From positions 36,000-99,999 of the forward strand of contig NZ_MVOC01000014.1 of the NCBI RefSeq assembly GCF_002043095.1: a DNA stretch of 64,000 nt. The letters are read 5' to 3'. The stretch is from Mycobacterium sp. AT1 (GTDB taxonomy: Bacteria; Actinomycetota; Actinomycetes; Mycobacteriales; Mycobacteriaceae). Below the pieces are notes generated by a model. It saw only the letters and a list, made by a program, of their open reading frames with translations. It had not been told where the DNA came from and did no database searches. Position 1 is the stretch's first letter; every line of letters begins with the position of its first letter. Below, piece by piece: positions 28,771-37,705 of the stretch. Position numbers and translations under genes: made by a program.

Positions 28771-28820
28771 CCAAAAAGAAACAACTCGCCAGATGCCTGT
28801 TGGCATTGACTGGCGAGTTG
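28771..28820 (-). terminator. Intrinsic terminator with T-tract
   Basis: Arms CAACTCGCCAG (28782-28792) and CTGGCGAGTTG (28810-28820) pair perfectly, with an inner ATGCC/GGCAT stem. On the minus strand the hairpin is followed by TTTCTTTTT (28771-28779). It lies 15-65 bases after the stop of the secreted-protein gene (28835). A T-tract this good is uncommon in mycobacteria. Confidence 0.75.
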
Positions 28821-28834
28821 CGTCCAACCTCGTT

Positions 28835-29323
28835 CTATTGAGCGGTCTGGTAGGGCCCGACCTGGAAAGTGATGGCAATGTTGTTGGCGAAGGCGCTTAC
28901 CCCGTCGCCCACGTTGGTGAAGAAGGTGCCGATCGGCCCCGGGAGAACGCTGCCAATTACCTTGAAGAGTTGACCGGTACTCGCGGCCACGACATAGGCG
29001 GCGGTTCCGATGTAGACGACCGCCCCCCTGACGATGGCTTGGGTTCCGGCGGCGAATCCTTGCACCGCGTAGCACCCGATTGAGAAGTTCACGGTCGCGC
29101 AATCCGCAGCGGCCGACGGGGCGGCGAGTGCAGCGCGTGAGATGACTGGACTGACTTCCTCCGTCACATATCCACCGATGCCCTGGATGAATGTTGTGGT
29201 ACTCGGAGACGCATAGGCCATCGTCGGCGCGAGCGCGGCCGGCGTGAGCACGGTGGCGGCGGTTAGGGCCGCAGCGGCGGCGCCTACCTGGAACTTTGTG
29301 AAGCGAGTGGCAACGGTCGACAT
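28835..29323 (-). CDS. Small secreted protein, unknown function
   Basis: A 162-residue protein. The N-terminus MSTVATRFTKFQVGAAAAALTAAT leads to a hydrophobic Ala-rich segment and a likely signal-peptidase site after AYA (about residue 38). The mature part is Gly/Ala/Val-rich with two Cys (DCATVNFSIGC) that may form a disulfide. It resembles small exported mycobacterial proteins, but I do not recognise a family. A perfect 7+1+7 palindrome lies 55-69 bases before its start and a strong terminator follows it, so it seems to be a single-gene unit. Confidence 0.7.
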   Translation of the reverse strand: MSTVATRFTKFQVGAAAAALTAATVLTPAALAPTMAYASPSTTTFIQGIGGYVTEEVSPVISRAALAAPSAAADCATVNFSIGCYAVQGFAAGTQAIVRGAVVYIGTAAYVVAASTGQLFKVIGSVLPGPIGTFFTNVGDGVSAFANNIAITFQVGPYQTAQ

Positions 29324-29377
29324 TTCTCCCCCAGCTGTTTGACCAAGCTAATTGCGATAAACATCCCAGACTGTGAG

Positions 29378-29392
29378 CCTGTTGTCAACAGG
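29378..29392. promoter_or_regulatory. Palindrome CCTGTTGTCAACAGG
   Basis: A perfect 15-base palindrome with a central T, located 55-69 bases upstream of the ATG of the minus-strand secreted protein. It is a candidate operator for a dimeric regulator; no regulator gene is adjacent. Confidence 0.4.
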
Positions 29393-29479
29393 AAACGCGG
29401 GCTGAAGTGGGACGATGGTGGGCACAATGCCTTCATGGGGCACGAAATATGGCTGGAGAACCTGCCCCCTCTGCAAACG

Positions 29480-29850
29480 AAGATGGCCAATGTCTCGAGA
29501 AGGTCTGTCGGTGAAGTCAATAAATCTGTTAGCTGTTTCCGCCAAAGGGCTCGGACATGGCCAGTTGGCTCCGTTTTTATTCAGCCGGGTGTGTAGCCGT
29601 GATGCCTGGGGTGGCATACCTCGGGGTTCAACGAAGCGGTCGTCACATGAAATGAGGCGTCGCGCGACCGCGCGATTGTCGTTCTCGCCTAGCCCGTCGT
29701 GGACCGTTGATGGCGGTCGCCGGCATGCGGCGACGGCACTGCTCTCTCGAAGAGGACTCCCGGGTGAGTGCGGAGTCTTGCCAGCAGCCGCTGCGGCCTG
29801 ACGCTACTTCCCATGGCCTCGCACCTACAGCAACCGCACAGGTTCCTGAC
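29480..29850 (+). pseudogene. Degraded second copy of the small membrane-protein gene
   Basis: DNA here aligns by eye with 22880-23310. The upstream leader (TGGCCAATGTCTCGAGAAGG against TGGCAAAGTCTTGCGAACG) and the shared GGACATGGCCA at the start codon (29557) match. So do the middle (GCGCGATTGTCGTTC) and the C-terminal CCAGCAGYCGC followed by a GGCYTGACG. In this copy several indels break the frame: from ATG 29557 translation stops after 33 codons, and the remaining similarity is spread over other frames. It is a pseudogene or a strongly diverged relic, directly before the PE-PPE hydrolase gene. No function is expected except possibly its promoter. Confidence 0.7.
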
Positions 29851-29950
29851 GCGACGGTCAATCAGCCCGTCTGTCGCCACCCGCTGTGCGAGCATTCCCG
29901 ATGGGTCAGCGCTCGCGAGGCCCATGGGCGCGGTAGGTGGAGGTCGGTAC

Positions 29951-31657
29951 ATGCGTCGCACGGTTCGTTCAATTGGGGTCCTGTTCGTCGCGATGCTCGG
30001 CGCAGTCGGGCTGGTCATCGGCTCGGCGTTCGCAGCCGCCTTGGCCTTTGGTGCCACCGCGCTGATCGTGCCCGGCACGGGAACCCACAACATCCTTCCG
30101 CCGAACGCGGTCGTCGGTTACAAGGAGAACGCGGCCGACCGTTACATCAACGTCTCGGGCCAGCCTTGTACCTCGACCGACGGTTGCAACCTCGTCGGCG
30201 TCGACTATCCGGCGAGCTTCTTCCCGTTGGCCATCATTCCGGGGTGGTGCCCAGGGCTGAAGTGCGACACCTGGGACAAGTCGGTGGGAACCGGCGTCAC
30301 CAACCTCGACACCGCGCTGACGGACACTCTCGAGAACACGTCGGACCCGATCGTCATCTTCGGGTATTCCCAAGGCGGAGCGGTCGTTTCGCGGGAGATG
30401 TACAACATCGCCGAAGAGGACAAGGATCGCGTCTCCGTCGTCACCATCGGCAACATCAACAACCCGCTTGGAGCGTGGTCGCGGCTGAGCTTCCTGCCCC
30501 ACATCCCGTTCCTGAACATCTCGTTTGGCCCGCAGTTGCCCACCGACATCGGAATCAAGAGCACGAACTACAGCTTCGAATACGACCCGGTCGGCGATGC
30601 TCCGCAGTACTGGGGCAACCCGCTGGCGCTGCTGAACGCGTTGGTGGCCTTGGAGTACGTGCACGGCTACTACCTGGATCCGACCAGCAACGCGCCGACC
30701 GACTCGTTGCCGTACGGGTACGACGACGGCACGCTGGCGACTGCCATCACCAATGCGCCGAAGCGCACCTACAACGACGCGACGTTCGTCCTCATCCCGC
30801 AGCAAGGGGCGCTGCCGCTGTACCTGCCCGTCCTCGACATCGGCAAGCAGCTGGGTATCAGCGGGCTCGTCAAACCTCTTGTCGCACTTCTCAACCCGGT
30901 GACCAAGTTGCTCGTCAACCTCGGCTATGACCGCATCACAAATCCCGGCATCGCCAGGACGCTGTCGATCCTGCCGTTCAACCCGTTGACCTTCAACCCG
31001 GTCGACTTCTCGGTGAAGTTCGTGGCCGCCATCGCACAGGGCATCCAGGATGCGCTCGCCGGTGGCGCATCGTTGACCCCGGCCACGACGCCGGTGACGA
31101 CACTCGCCGCCCGCGGCGCCGCCCCGCAGACCGTCGACGCGATCGAGACCAAGACGGTCGCCCCGGTCGCCCTCAACTCGAGCACGTCCGGTACCGACTT
31201 GCCGCAGGCGTCGGGGGAGAAGGGGTCGACGGATCAGGACGCCGACGCGAAGGCAAAGGCCGAGGCGGACAAGGCCGATGCCAAGGCTGCGGCGGAGGCG
31301 AAGGCGGCTGAAGAAAAGGCCGCAGCCGACGCCAAGGCTGCTGCGGACAAGGAAGCCTCGGACAAGGAAGCCACGGAGAAGGCAGCGGCCGAAGCAAAGG
31401 CGAAGGCCGACAAGGAGAAGGCTGCTGAAGAGAAGGCCGCAGCCGACAAGCTGAAGGACGCCAAGGAAGCTGCCGACAAGGAGCAGGACGCTGCGGCGAA
31501 GGCTGCCGCGGACAAGGCGAAGGAAGCGGCCGACAACGCCAAGGCCGCTGGCGCCGCAGGTGACGGCCCGACCAAGGTCACCGGCACCGACACCGGCACC
31601 ACTGCTGCCCCTGCCAAGGACGCGGGCGCCGGCGACACGGAGAAGCAAGCCGCCTGA
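29951..31657 (+). CDS. PE-PPE-domain serine hydrolase with Ala/Lys/Glu-rich tail
   Basis: A 568-residue exported protein. Residues 1-32 form a signal or membrane anchor (RSIGVLFVAMLGAVGLVIGSAFAAA). The PE-PPE domain (about 35-330) is an alpha/beta serine hydrolase with nucleophile elbow GYSQGG (Ser140) and VPGTGTHN at the oxyanion side. It has no PE or PPE N-terminal domain, as in many environmental mycobacteria. Residues about 430-540 are a highly charged A/K/E/D repeat like the TolA stalk, probably a long helix in or near the cell wall. The ATG at 29951 has a GGAGGT ribosome-binding site; the frame upstream covers the degraded gene copy and is not real. Confidence 0.88.
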   Translation: MRRTVRSIGVLFVAMLGAVGLVIGSAFAAALAFGATALIVPGTGTHNILPPNAVVGYKENAADRYINVSGQPCTSTDGCNLVGVDYPASFFPLAIIPGWCPGLKCDTWDKSVGTGVTNLDTALTDTLENTSDPIVIFGYSQGGAVVSREMYNIAEEDKDRVSVVTIGNINNPLGAWSRLSFLPHIPFLNISFGPQLPTDIGIKSTNYSFEYDPVGDAPQYWGNPLALLNALVALEYVHGYYLDPTSNAPTDSLPYGYDDGTLATAITNAPKRTYNDATFVLIPQQGALPLYLPVLDIGKQLGISGLVKPLVALLNPVTKLLVNLGYDRITNPGIARTLSILPFNPLTFNPVDFSVKFVAAIAQGIQDALAGGASLTPATTPVTTLAARGAAPQTVDAIETKTVAPVALNSSTSGTDLPQASGEKGSTDQDADAKAKAEADKADAKAAAEAKAAEEKAAADAKAAADKEASDKEATEKAAAEAKAKADKEKAAEEKAAADKLKDAKEAADKEQDAAAKAAADKAKEAADNAKAAGAAGDGPTKVTGTDTGTTAAPAKDAGAGDTEKQAA

Positions 31658-31674
31658 CCCGAGGACAAGCGAAA

Positions 31675-31716
31675 GAAGCCCGGCACTCCGCGAGGGAGTG
31701 CCGGGCTTCGTTTTCG
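31675..31716. terminator. Bidirectional terminator between convergent genes
   Basis: GAAGCCCGGCACTCC pairs with GGAGTGCCGGGCTTC around a short loop (15-base stem). TTTT follows on the plus strand and TTTC on the minus strand. It ends both the PE-PPE gene and the first mycolic-acid methyltransferase gene. Confidence 0.8.
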
Positions 31717-31726
31717 TCCGTGACCG

Positions 31727-32626
31727 TCAGGCGACGGTGGCGGCGCCAGGCTTGAGGTAGGTGACCAGGCTGACGTCGATCGACTCGTCGACGAAGTAGT
31801 ACTGGCACCCCTTGAGGTACTTCATGTACCGGTTGTAGTTCTCCTCGTCGGTCGCGGCGATCGCCTCGTCCTTGTGGTTCTCCAACGCGGCGGCCCAGAT
31901 GCCGAGGGTCTTGATGTAGTGGTTGCGCAGCGACATCGCCTCCGGCACCACGAAGCCGGCCTTCTCGCCGTGTTCGACCATCATCTTGGTGCTCGGGATG
32001 CGGCCGCCGGGGAAGATCTCGGTGATCATGAACTTGATGAAGCGGGCCATCTCGAAGGTCAGCTTCCGACCGCGCGCCAGCAAGTCGTCGGGGTGGTAGC
32101 CGACGCTGCTCTGCAGCGTCATCCGGCCGTCGTCGGGCATCACGTCGAAGCACATCTTGAAGAAGTCGTCGTAGCGCTCGAAGCCGAAGTGCTCGAAGGC
32201 CTCGATCGACACGATGCGGTCCACGGGGGAGTGGAACTGCTCCCAGCCCTCCAGCCGCACGTCGAACTTGCGGTCGCTGCCAAGCTTGCCCAGCAACTGT
32301 TCGCAGTAGGCCTGCTGGTTCTTGCTGAGGGTCAATCCGATGACGTTTACGTCATACTTCTCCATCGCGCGCTGCAGCGTCAGACCCCAGCCGCAGCCGA
32401 CCTCGAGCAGCGTCATGCCCGGCTTCAGGTCGAGTCGCTCGAGGTGCTGGTCGACGTTGGCGATCTGCGCCTCGGACAGCGTCGCGTCCGGGCCGGTGAA
32501 GAACGCGCAGCTGTACTTGCGCGTCGGGTCTTGGAACACCCCGAAGAAGTCGTCTGACAAGTCGTAGTGAGCTTGAATGTCCTCGAAGTGCGGCGTCATG
32601 TCCTTGATGCCGGTGTTGTCAGCCAT
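31727..32626 (-). CDS. mmaA4: Mycolic-acid SAM methyltransferase, MmaA4/Hma-like
   Basis: A 299-residue cyclopropane-mycolic-acid-synthase-family protein. It has [15 protein letters not shown], the SAM motif [18 protein letters not shown] with the active-site Glu, and an end in [13 protein letters not shown]. This ending, QSSVGYHP and [14 protein letters not shown] are the variants seen in M. tuberculosis MmaA4 (Hma), which makes the hydroxymycolate precursor of keto- and methoxy-mycolates. The ATG at 32626 has an AGGAAAT ribosome-binding site. It is the first in the order mmaA4-like, two MmaA/PcaA-like genes, lipG, ABC1 kinase, matching Rv0642c-Rv0647c. The exact oxygenated product in this species cannot be told. 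Confidence 0.88.
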   Translation of the reverse strand: MADNTGIKDMTPHFEDIQAHYDLSDDFFGVFQDPTRKYSCAFFTGPDATLSEAQIANVDQHLERLDLKPGMTLLEVGCGWGLTLQRAMEKYDVNVIGLTLSKNQQAYCEQLLGKLGSDRKFDVRLEGWEQFHSPVDRIVSIEAFEHFGFERYDDFFKMCFDVMPDDGRMTLQSSVGYHPDDLLARGRKLTFEMARFIKFMITEIFPGGRIPSTKMMVEHGEKAGFVVPEAMSLRNHYIKTLGIWAAALENHKDEAIAATDEENYNRYMKYLKGCQYYFVDESIDVSLVTYLKPGAATVA

Positions 32627-32763
32627 ATTTCCTGCTGGGCCTTTCTTCATCGCTGCAGCGGGTGCGCAGATGTGTCGTCGTCGTGGTCCCGTTGGTTCGG
32701 ACCCTACCCGCGGATAGGGGTCGCAACGCGCAAACTCGCCCCTCAGGCGCTACAGAGTATCGG

Positions 32764-33654
32764 TTAGTGGGAGGTCGACCCCAGGTCGACCGGAGACTTC
32801 GTGAACGTGAACTGGTTGACGTCGGCCTGCCCTAGCTTGAACAACCGGGCGCATCCCGTCAGGTAATGCATGTAGCGGTCGTAGACCTCCTGGGACTGCA
32901 AGGCAACGGCCTCGTCACGGTGCGCCTCGAGCGACTCGGCCCAAATGTCCAGCGTGCGCGCGTAGTGCGGTTGCAGCGACTGGGTCCTGGTCAACGTGAA
33001 ACCCGCCGACCCCGCGAGCTCGCCGACCATCTCGGTCTTGCAGAGCTGACCGCCGGGGAAGATCTCGGTCATGATGAATTTGATGAAGCGGGCGAGCTCC
33101 ATCGTCAGCGGCACGCCGTTGGCCCTGGCGTACTCCATCGACACCCCGCAAATGGTGTGCAGCATCATCACGCCGTCGTCGGGCAGCACCCGGTAGGCCA
33201 TCTTGAAGAACTCGCCGTAGCGGTCGAAGCCGAAGTGCTCGAAGGCCCCGATGGACACGATCCGGTCGACGGGCTCGTCGAACTGCTCCCAGCCGTTGAG
33301 CAGCACCCGCTTGGACCGCGGGCTCGAGGAGTCGGCGAACAGCTTCTCGACGTGGGCGTGCTGATTCTCGCTCAACGTGAGGCCGACGACGTTGACGTCG
33401 TACTTCTCGATGGCGCGCATCATCGTCGCGCCCCAGCCACAGCCGATGTCGAGCAACGTCATCCCCGGTTGGAGGCCCAACTTGCCCAACGACAGGTCGA
33501 TCTTCGCGAGCTGCGCCTCTTCGAGCGTCATGTCCTCGCGCTCGAAGTAGGCGCAGCTGTAGGTGTGCGTGTCGTCGAGGAACAACCGGTAGAAGTCGTC
33601 GGACAGGTCGTAGTGCGACTGCACGTCGTCGAAGTGGGGAACGAGGTCGGCCAT
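32764..33654 (-). CDS. Mycolic-acid cyclopropane synthase / methyltransferase
   Basis: A 296-residue CMAS-family enzyme starting MADLVPHFDDVQSHYDLSDD. It has the SAM motif LLDIGCGWG, SENQHAHVEKLF (lipid-side loop) and [13 protein letters not shown] with the Glu that helps hold the active-site bicarbonate. The C-terminal [16 protein letters not shown] is typical of PcaA/MmaA/CmaA. It transfers a methyl or methylene group from SAM to a double bond or hydroxyl of a meromycolate chain. It ends with an extra TKSPVDLGSTSH. I start at ATG 33654 with GGAAGG upstream; the longer open frame overlaps the next gene out of frame. It cannot be placed as cis-, trans- or methoxy-specific from sequence alone. 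Confidence 0.9.
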   Translation of the reverse strand: MADLVPHFDDVQSHYDLSDDFYRLFLDDTHTYSCAYFEREDMTLEEAQLAKIDLSLGKLGLQPGMTLLDIGCGWGATMMRAIEKYDVNVVGLTLSENQHAHVEKLFADSSSPRSKRVLLNGWEQFDEPVDRIVSIGAFEHFGFDRYGEFFKMAYRVLPDDGVMMLHTICGVSMEYARANGVPLTMELARFIKFIMTEIFPGGQLCKTEMVGELAGSAGFTLTRTQSLQPHYARTLDIWAESLEAHRDEAVALQSQEVYDRYMHYLTGCARLFKLGQADVNQFTFTKSPVDLGSTSH

Positions 33655-33731
33655 GAGATGGGTCCGCCTTCCGGGTGATGGGACGCGAAACCAGGTGGTC
33701 GAGGGGAGTCGAACTTCCGCGATGGGGGGAG

Positions 33732-34610
33732 TTACTTGGCGAGGGTGAACTGACAGACGTCGATGTAGCCCTCGTGGAAGCCCTTGGCGCAGCCGGTGAG
33801 GTAGTGCATGTACCGGTCGTACACCTCTTCGGACTGCACGGCGATGGCCTCGTCCTTGTGCGCTTCCAGCGCGGCCGACCAGGTGTCCAGCGTTCTGGCG
33901 TAGTGCTTCTGCAGGGACTGCGTCCTGGTCAGGTTGAAGCCGGCCTTGCTGCCGAACTCGCCGACCATCTCGGTGGTCGGCAGGTAGCCGCCCGGGAAGA
34001 TCTCGGTGAGGATGAACTTCACGAACCGGGCGATCGAGAACGTCAACGGCAACCCGGCCGCGGTCATCTGCGGCAGCGTGAGCGCCGTGATGGTGTGAAG
34101 CAACATGACGCCGTCGTCGGGCAGCGCCTTGTAGGCCATCGTGAAGAAATCGTCCCAGCGGTCCTTGCCGAAGTGCTCGAAGGCACCGATCGACACGATC
34201 CGGTCGACGGGCTCGTCGAACTGTTCCCAGCCGTTGAGCAGCACGCGCTTGGTGCGCGGGCTGTCGTGCTTGGCGAACTCGGCCTCGACGTGGGCCTTCT
34301 GGTTCTCGCTCAGGGTCAGACCGACGACGTTGACGTCGTACTTCTCCAGGGCCCGAAGCATGGTCGAACCCCAGCCGCAACCGACGTCGAGCAGGGTCAT
34401 GCCCGGCTCGAGGCCCAACTTGCCAAGGGCCAAGTCGACCTTGGCCAGCTGAGCTTCCTCCAGCGACATGTCGTCGCGTTCGAAGTAGGCGCAGCTGTAG
34501 GTCTGGGTGGGGTCGAGGAAAAGACTGAAGAATTCGTCCGACAGGTCGTAGTGGGCCTGGACGTCCTCGAAGTGCGGCTTGAGGCCACCCTTCTTGCGGG
34601 TACTCGACAT
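33732..34610 (-). CDS. Mycolic-acid cyclopropane synthase / methyltransferase (second copy)
   Basis: A 292-residue CMAS-family enzyme, strongly similar to its downstream neighbour: [41 protein letters not shown], and ending [11 protein letters not shown]. That ending (QFTLxK) and LTGCAKGF are close to PcaA/MmaA1-type proteins. A Lys-rich start (MSSTRKKGG) precedes the domain. GAGAGG lies upstream of the ATG at 34610. With the two downstream paralogues it forms a tandem array transcribed towards 31.7 kb, modifying meromycolic acids while bound to AcpM (known for the family). Confidence 0.9.
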   Translation of the reverse strand: MSSTRKKGGLKPHFEDVQAHYDLSDEFFSLFLDPTQTYSCAYFERDDMSLEEAQLAKVDLALGKLGLEPGMTLLDVGCGWGSTMLRALEKYDVNVVGLTLSENQKAHVEAEFAKHDSPRTKRVLLNGWEQFDEPVDRIVSIGAFEHFGKDRWDDFFTMAYKALPDDGVMLLHTITALTLPQMTAAGLPLTFSIARFVKFILTEIFPGGYLPTTEMVGEFGSKAGFNLTRTQSLQKHYARTLDTWSAALEAHKDEAIAVQSEEVYDRYMHYLTGCAKGFHEGYIDVCQFTLAK

Positions 34611-34764
34611 GGTGAAAAATGCCTCTCTTAGCTGATCAGGGGCTCGGTGACGTCGACAGTGACATACCCGAGCCGGCCGATGCGCTCCAGAGGCACTCTA
34701 CGCCGCCCTCCCGTGGGCAGCCGAATCGACCGAAGCGCCACCTCGCGGCGGTGTTCGCCCCGTA

Positions 34765-35667
34765 TCAGGGAACTTCAGCAAACGTGGTCTTCAGCTCGCC
34801 GACGATGTCGTCCCACAGTGGTTCCGGCAGATCGTGGGCCATTCCGTCGAACAGCACCAACCGAGATCGGCGAATCGCCTTGGCGATCGCGCGGCCACCG
34901 GCCGGGCGCATCAACTTGTCGGCCCGACCGTGGATCACCACCGTCGGCGCGGTGATCTGCTTGTCGTAGCGCAGCAGGCTGCCGCTGCCGAGGATGGCGC
35001 TGAACTGCCGTGCGACGCCCGCCGGGTAGTACGAGCGGTCGTAACTCTCCATGGCGTCGGCCATTGCTCGATCCTCGGGCACGGGGTAGCCCGGGCTGCC
35101 GATGATCTTCCCGACTCGCACGGAGTTGGCGATGACGCCGTCGCGGGAGGTGTCCTTGGGGCGTGTCGTCACCGCGCGGAGTTGCTTGGGCCCGGGCGGG
35201 GGGAGCATCGCCTGGTTGTTGCTCGAGAAGATGACGGCGAGGGTCTTGGTGCGCTGCTGATACCGCGCGGCGAAGATCTGCGCGATCATGCCGCCCATCG
35301 ACGCACCGGCGACGTGCGCCTTCTCGATCTGCAGGTGGTTCAGCAGCGCCGCGGCGTCGTCGGCCATGTGCTCGAGGGTGTAGACCGCCGGGTTGCGCAG
35401 GCCGAGCTGAGACCGCGCCATCCTGGGCAGCAGCTTCGCCCCGGTGTGTCCGCCCTCGACCTTGCCGGACAGTCCGACGTCGCGGTTGTCGTAGCGGATG
35501 ACGCGCAGCCCCTGGTTGACCAGACGCTCGCAGAAACCCTTGCGCCAGAACACCAATTGGGCACCCAAGCCCATGATGAGCAGGACGGCGGGATCGTTCA
35601 CGTCGCCCATGTCCTCGTAGGCGATGTCGAGCTCGCCCGACTTGGCGGTGCCCGTGCGGATGTCCAC
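34765..35667 (-). CDS. lipG: LipG-like alpha/beta hydrolase
   Basis: A 300-residue alpha/beta hydrolase with nucleophile elbow GASMGG (Ser123), oxyanion segment LIMGLGAQL and the C-terminal acid/base pair regions VIHGRADKLM and DGMAHDLP (His). The length equals M. tuberculosis LipG (Rv0646c), which sits in the same place between the mmaA genes and the ABC1 kinase. LipG has been described as a carboxylesterase/phospholipase-type enzyme. I use the GTG at 35667, which shares its G with the TAG stop of the upstream kinase gene; the longer frame overlaps that gene. The two are translationally coupled. Confidence 0.88.
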   Translation of the reverse strand: MDIRTGTAKSGELDIAYEDMGDVNDPAVLLIMGLGAQLVFWRKGFCERLVNQGLRVIRYDNRDVGLSGKVEGGHTGAKLLPRMARSQLGLRNPAVYTLEHMADDAAALLNHLQIEKAHVAGASMGGMIAQIFAARYQQRTKTLAVIFSSNNQAMLPPPGPKQLRAVTTRPKDTSRDGVIANSVRVGKIIGSPGYPVPEDRAMADAMESYDRSYYPAGVARQFSAILGSGSLLRYDKQITAPTVVIHGRADKLMRPAGGRAIAKAIRRSRLVLFDGMAHDLPEPLWDDIVGELKTTFAEVP

Positions 35668-37013
35668 TAGGCGTCCAACTCGTCGGAGTGCTCGCGGGAA
35701 ACCTCGACCATGAAGTTGGCGAAGTACCCCGTCAACTGCGGGTCGGTCATCATCTGCCACTTCGGTGCCAGCAGCTTCATGTAGCGCTCGACGTAGAGGA
35801 ACTGCTTGCCGATCAGGACGAGCTCGCGCGGCAGCTTCACGTCGTAGGCCTCGGCCAGCGTCGAGAGCTGCTTGCCGATCTCGGCGTAGGACAGGTCGCC
35901 AAGCGAGGTCATCGTGAGCGGAGTGGCAAATGCCTCAAGGTCTTTCGCGGCTGCGTCCCCGGGCGTCACGTTGCCGACGGCACCCATCAGCACGACGATC
36001 TTGCCCGCGGCGGCGTGGTCCTTCTTGACCAGCAGCGCGTACACCAACTCCCGCAGCAGCCACCGGGTGCGGGGGTCGATGCGGCCCATGATGCCGAAGT
36101 CGAAGAACACGATCTTGCCGTCGCCGTCGACGTAGAGGTTGCCCGCGTGCAGGTCGCCGTGGAACAGGCCGTGCCGGAGCCCGCCCTCGAACACGCTGAA
36201 CAGCAACGCCTTCACCAAGTCGGTGCCGTCGAACCCGGCCTTGCGGATCGCCGCGACGTCGTCGATGCGGACGCCCTGAATGCGCTCCATCGTCAGCACG
36301 CGCTCGCTGGTGAGATCCCAATAGACTTGCGGCACACGGATGTTCTTGCCCAGTGGCGAGGTGTGCATGTGTGCCACCCAGGCGTCCATCGACTGCGCTT
36401 CTAGCCGGAAGTCGAGTTCCTCGGCCAGGTTGTCGGCGAAGTCGGCCACGACGTCCTGGGCCGAGAGTCGTCGACCCATCTTGGCCATTTCGACCAATTG
36501 CGCGCCCCGCTTGAGGATCTGAAGGTCGGCGGCTACGCGCCTGCGGATGCCGGGCCGCTGAATCTTGACCACGACCTCCTCACCGGAGTGCAGCGTCGCG
36601 TAGTGCACCTGGGCGATCGACGCCGAGGCGAACGGCAGTTCGTCGAAGGTCTTGAACAGGTTGGCGGGGTCGTCGCCAAGCTCTTCCTTGAACAGCTTGT
36701 GCACTTGCGCGGTGTTGGCCGGCGGCACCCGGTCGAGCAGGGTGCGGAACTCGCGGCTCATCGGCTCGCCGAATGCGCCGGGGCTCGACGCGATGATCTG
36801 GCCGAACTTCACGTAGGTGGGGCCGAGGTCGGCGAACGTCTGCGGGATCTGCTTGACGATCTTCTGCTGGAGGGAGCCGCGGCCGGCAAGGTTCTTGACG
36901 ACCCGCGCTCCGGTGCGGGCAATCTGCCATCCCGTCACTCCGACGCGGGCGGCCTCGACTGGTAACGGCACCCGATCCAGCCGGGCTACCTCGCGGTGCT
37001 TGGTGGTTGTCAT
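35667..37013 (-). CDS. ABC1/UbiB-family atypical protein kinase
   Basis: A 448-residue homologue of Rv0647c. It shows the KxGQ helix motif (YVKFGQ, Lys69-Gln72), the Ala-rich nucleotide loop ASASIAQVH (130-138) in place of a Gly loop, the VAIK-type Lys150, HGDLHAGN (285-292) and DFG (305-307). Known UbiB/ADCK proteins act as atypical kinases or ATPases in lipid and quinone metabolism. No strong C-terminal membrane pair is seen. Coupling to lipG and the mycolate methyltransferase genes suggests work on lipids of the cell envelope; the substrate is unknown. Confidence 0.9.
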   Translation of the reverse strand: MTTTKHREVARLDRVPLPVEAARVGVTGWQIARTGARVVKNLAGRGSLQQKIVKQIPQTFADLGPTYVKFGQIIASSPGAFGEPMSREFRTLLDRVPPANTAQVHKLFKEELGDDPANLFKTFDELPFASASIAQVHYATLHSGEEVVVKIQRPGIRRRVAADLQILKRGAQLVEMAKMGRRLSAQDVVADFADNLAEELDFRLEAQSMDAWVAHMHTSPLGKNIRVPQVYWDLTSERVLTMERIQGVRIDDVAAIRKAGFDGTDLVKALLFSVFEGGLRHGLFHGDLHAGNLYVDGDGKIVFFDFGIMGRIDPRTRWLLRELVYALLVKKDHAAAGKIVVLMGAVGNVTPGDAAAKDLEAFATPLTMTSLGDLSYAEIGKQLSTLAEAYDVKLPRELVLIGKQFLYVERYMKLLAPKWQMMTDPQLTGYFANFMVEVSREHSDELDA

Positions 37014-37079
37014 ATCTGCAGTGTCTCAAAGGTGCCGAGTGGGCGGAAATTTCGTGTGGCACGCGTCACATCGGGTGTG

Positions 37080-37361
37080 CTACTCCTCGGGCGGCAGCGT
37101 CGCCCGGTTGATCCCAAGGACGTCGCCGATCTGGGTCCACGAGGCGCCGGCGTCGTGAGCCGCCTCCGCGGCCACCTGCACGGCATACGCAGCGGCCTCG
37201 AGTTCGGTGGCGGCACGTTTCCGCCGCCACCGAGATTGCTTCTCAGGTTGCCGCCTGGCGCGCTCCAGCGCAGCCTGCGCCTCGACGACGCGGTTCATGT
37301 GATCGCCGTGAACGGCTCGTTGCGCATCGACCGCGTCGTCGGCCTGCCTGTGCCTGCCCAT
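37080..37361 (-). CDS. Small helix-turn-helix protein
   Basis: A 93-residue basic protein (MGRHRQADDAVDAQRAVHGD at the start) with a long Arg/Ala helix and a C-terminal helix-turn-helix, GASWTQIGDVLGINRATLP, of the kind seen in small actinobacterial DNA-binding proteins. ATG 37361 is used; a TTG at 37385 behind GGGGGG is possible. The target and function are unknown. It lies upstream of the ABC1 kinase gene on the same strand with a 66-base gap. Confidence 0.65.
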   Translation of the reverse strand: MGRHRQADDAVDAQRAVHGDHMNRVVEAQAALERARRQPEKQSRWRRKRAATELEAAAYAVQVAAEAAHDAGASWTQIGDVLGINRATLPPEE

Positions 37362-37705
37362 TGAATTTGCCGACCCCCCGATCAATGACGACCATGATGT
37401 CAGGGCTCGCTGCGGTAATCAAACCCGGAACAGCAGCTCAGGGCATGGGGCCGCCGCGGCAACGCTGGAGTGGCGGTTCGGGCCTACGTCGTTTGCCGGC
37501 GAGGCCTCATCGCCGAGGCTGCCGGCCTGAGACGCGCGCCATGCGGTCACCAGACTCGCTGGCAATAACCTGCCGACTTGAGCATGGGTTCCTTGAGAAA
37601 CCGTCGCAGGCCCCGGTGGCGCTACAGACTCCCAGCAACCACTCAACGGAGTGCAACCAACCTGCGAGGTTGGACGACGAAGTACGGCAAGGGAGTTCGA
37701 TCGAC
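37362..37705. other. Intergenic region with divergent promoters
   Basis: About 340 bases between the helix-turn-helix gene and the small secreted protein. No conserved frame is seen. It ends in AAGGGAG, the ribosome-binding site of the gene at 37706. Confidence 0.4.

Noticed and set aside
29415..29801. A 128-codon frame between the secreted-protein and PE-PPE genes as a real gene
   Set aside because: It covers the degraded copy of the small membrane-protein gene, and its protein matches the intact copy only in pieces.
29969..31648. Minus-strand frame opposite the PE-PPE hydrolase
   Set aside because: Antisense of a gene with signal peptide, GYSQGG motif and good ribosome-binding site; repeat-derived Arg/Leu composition.
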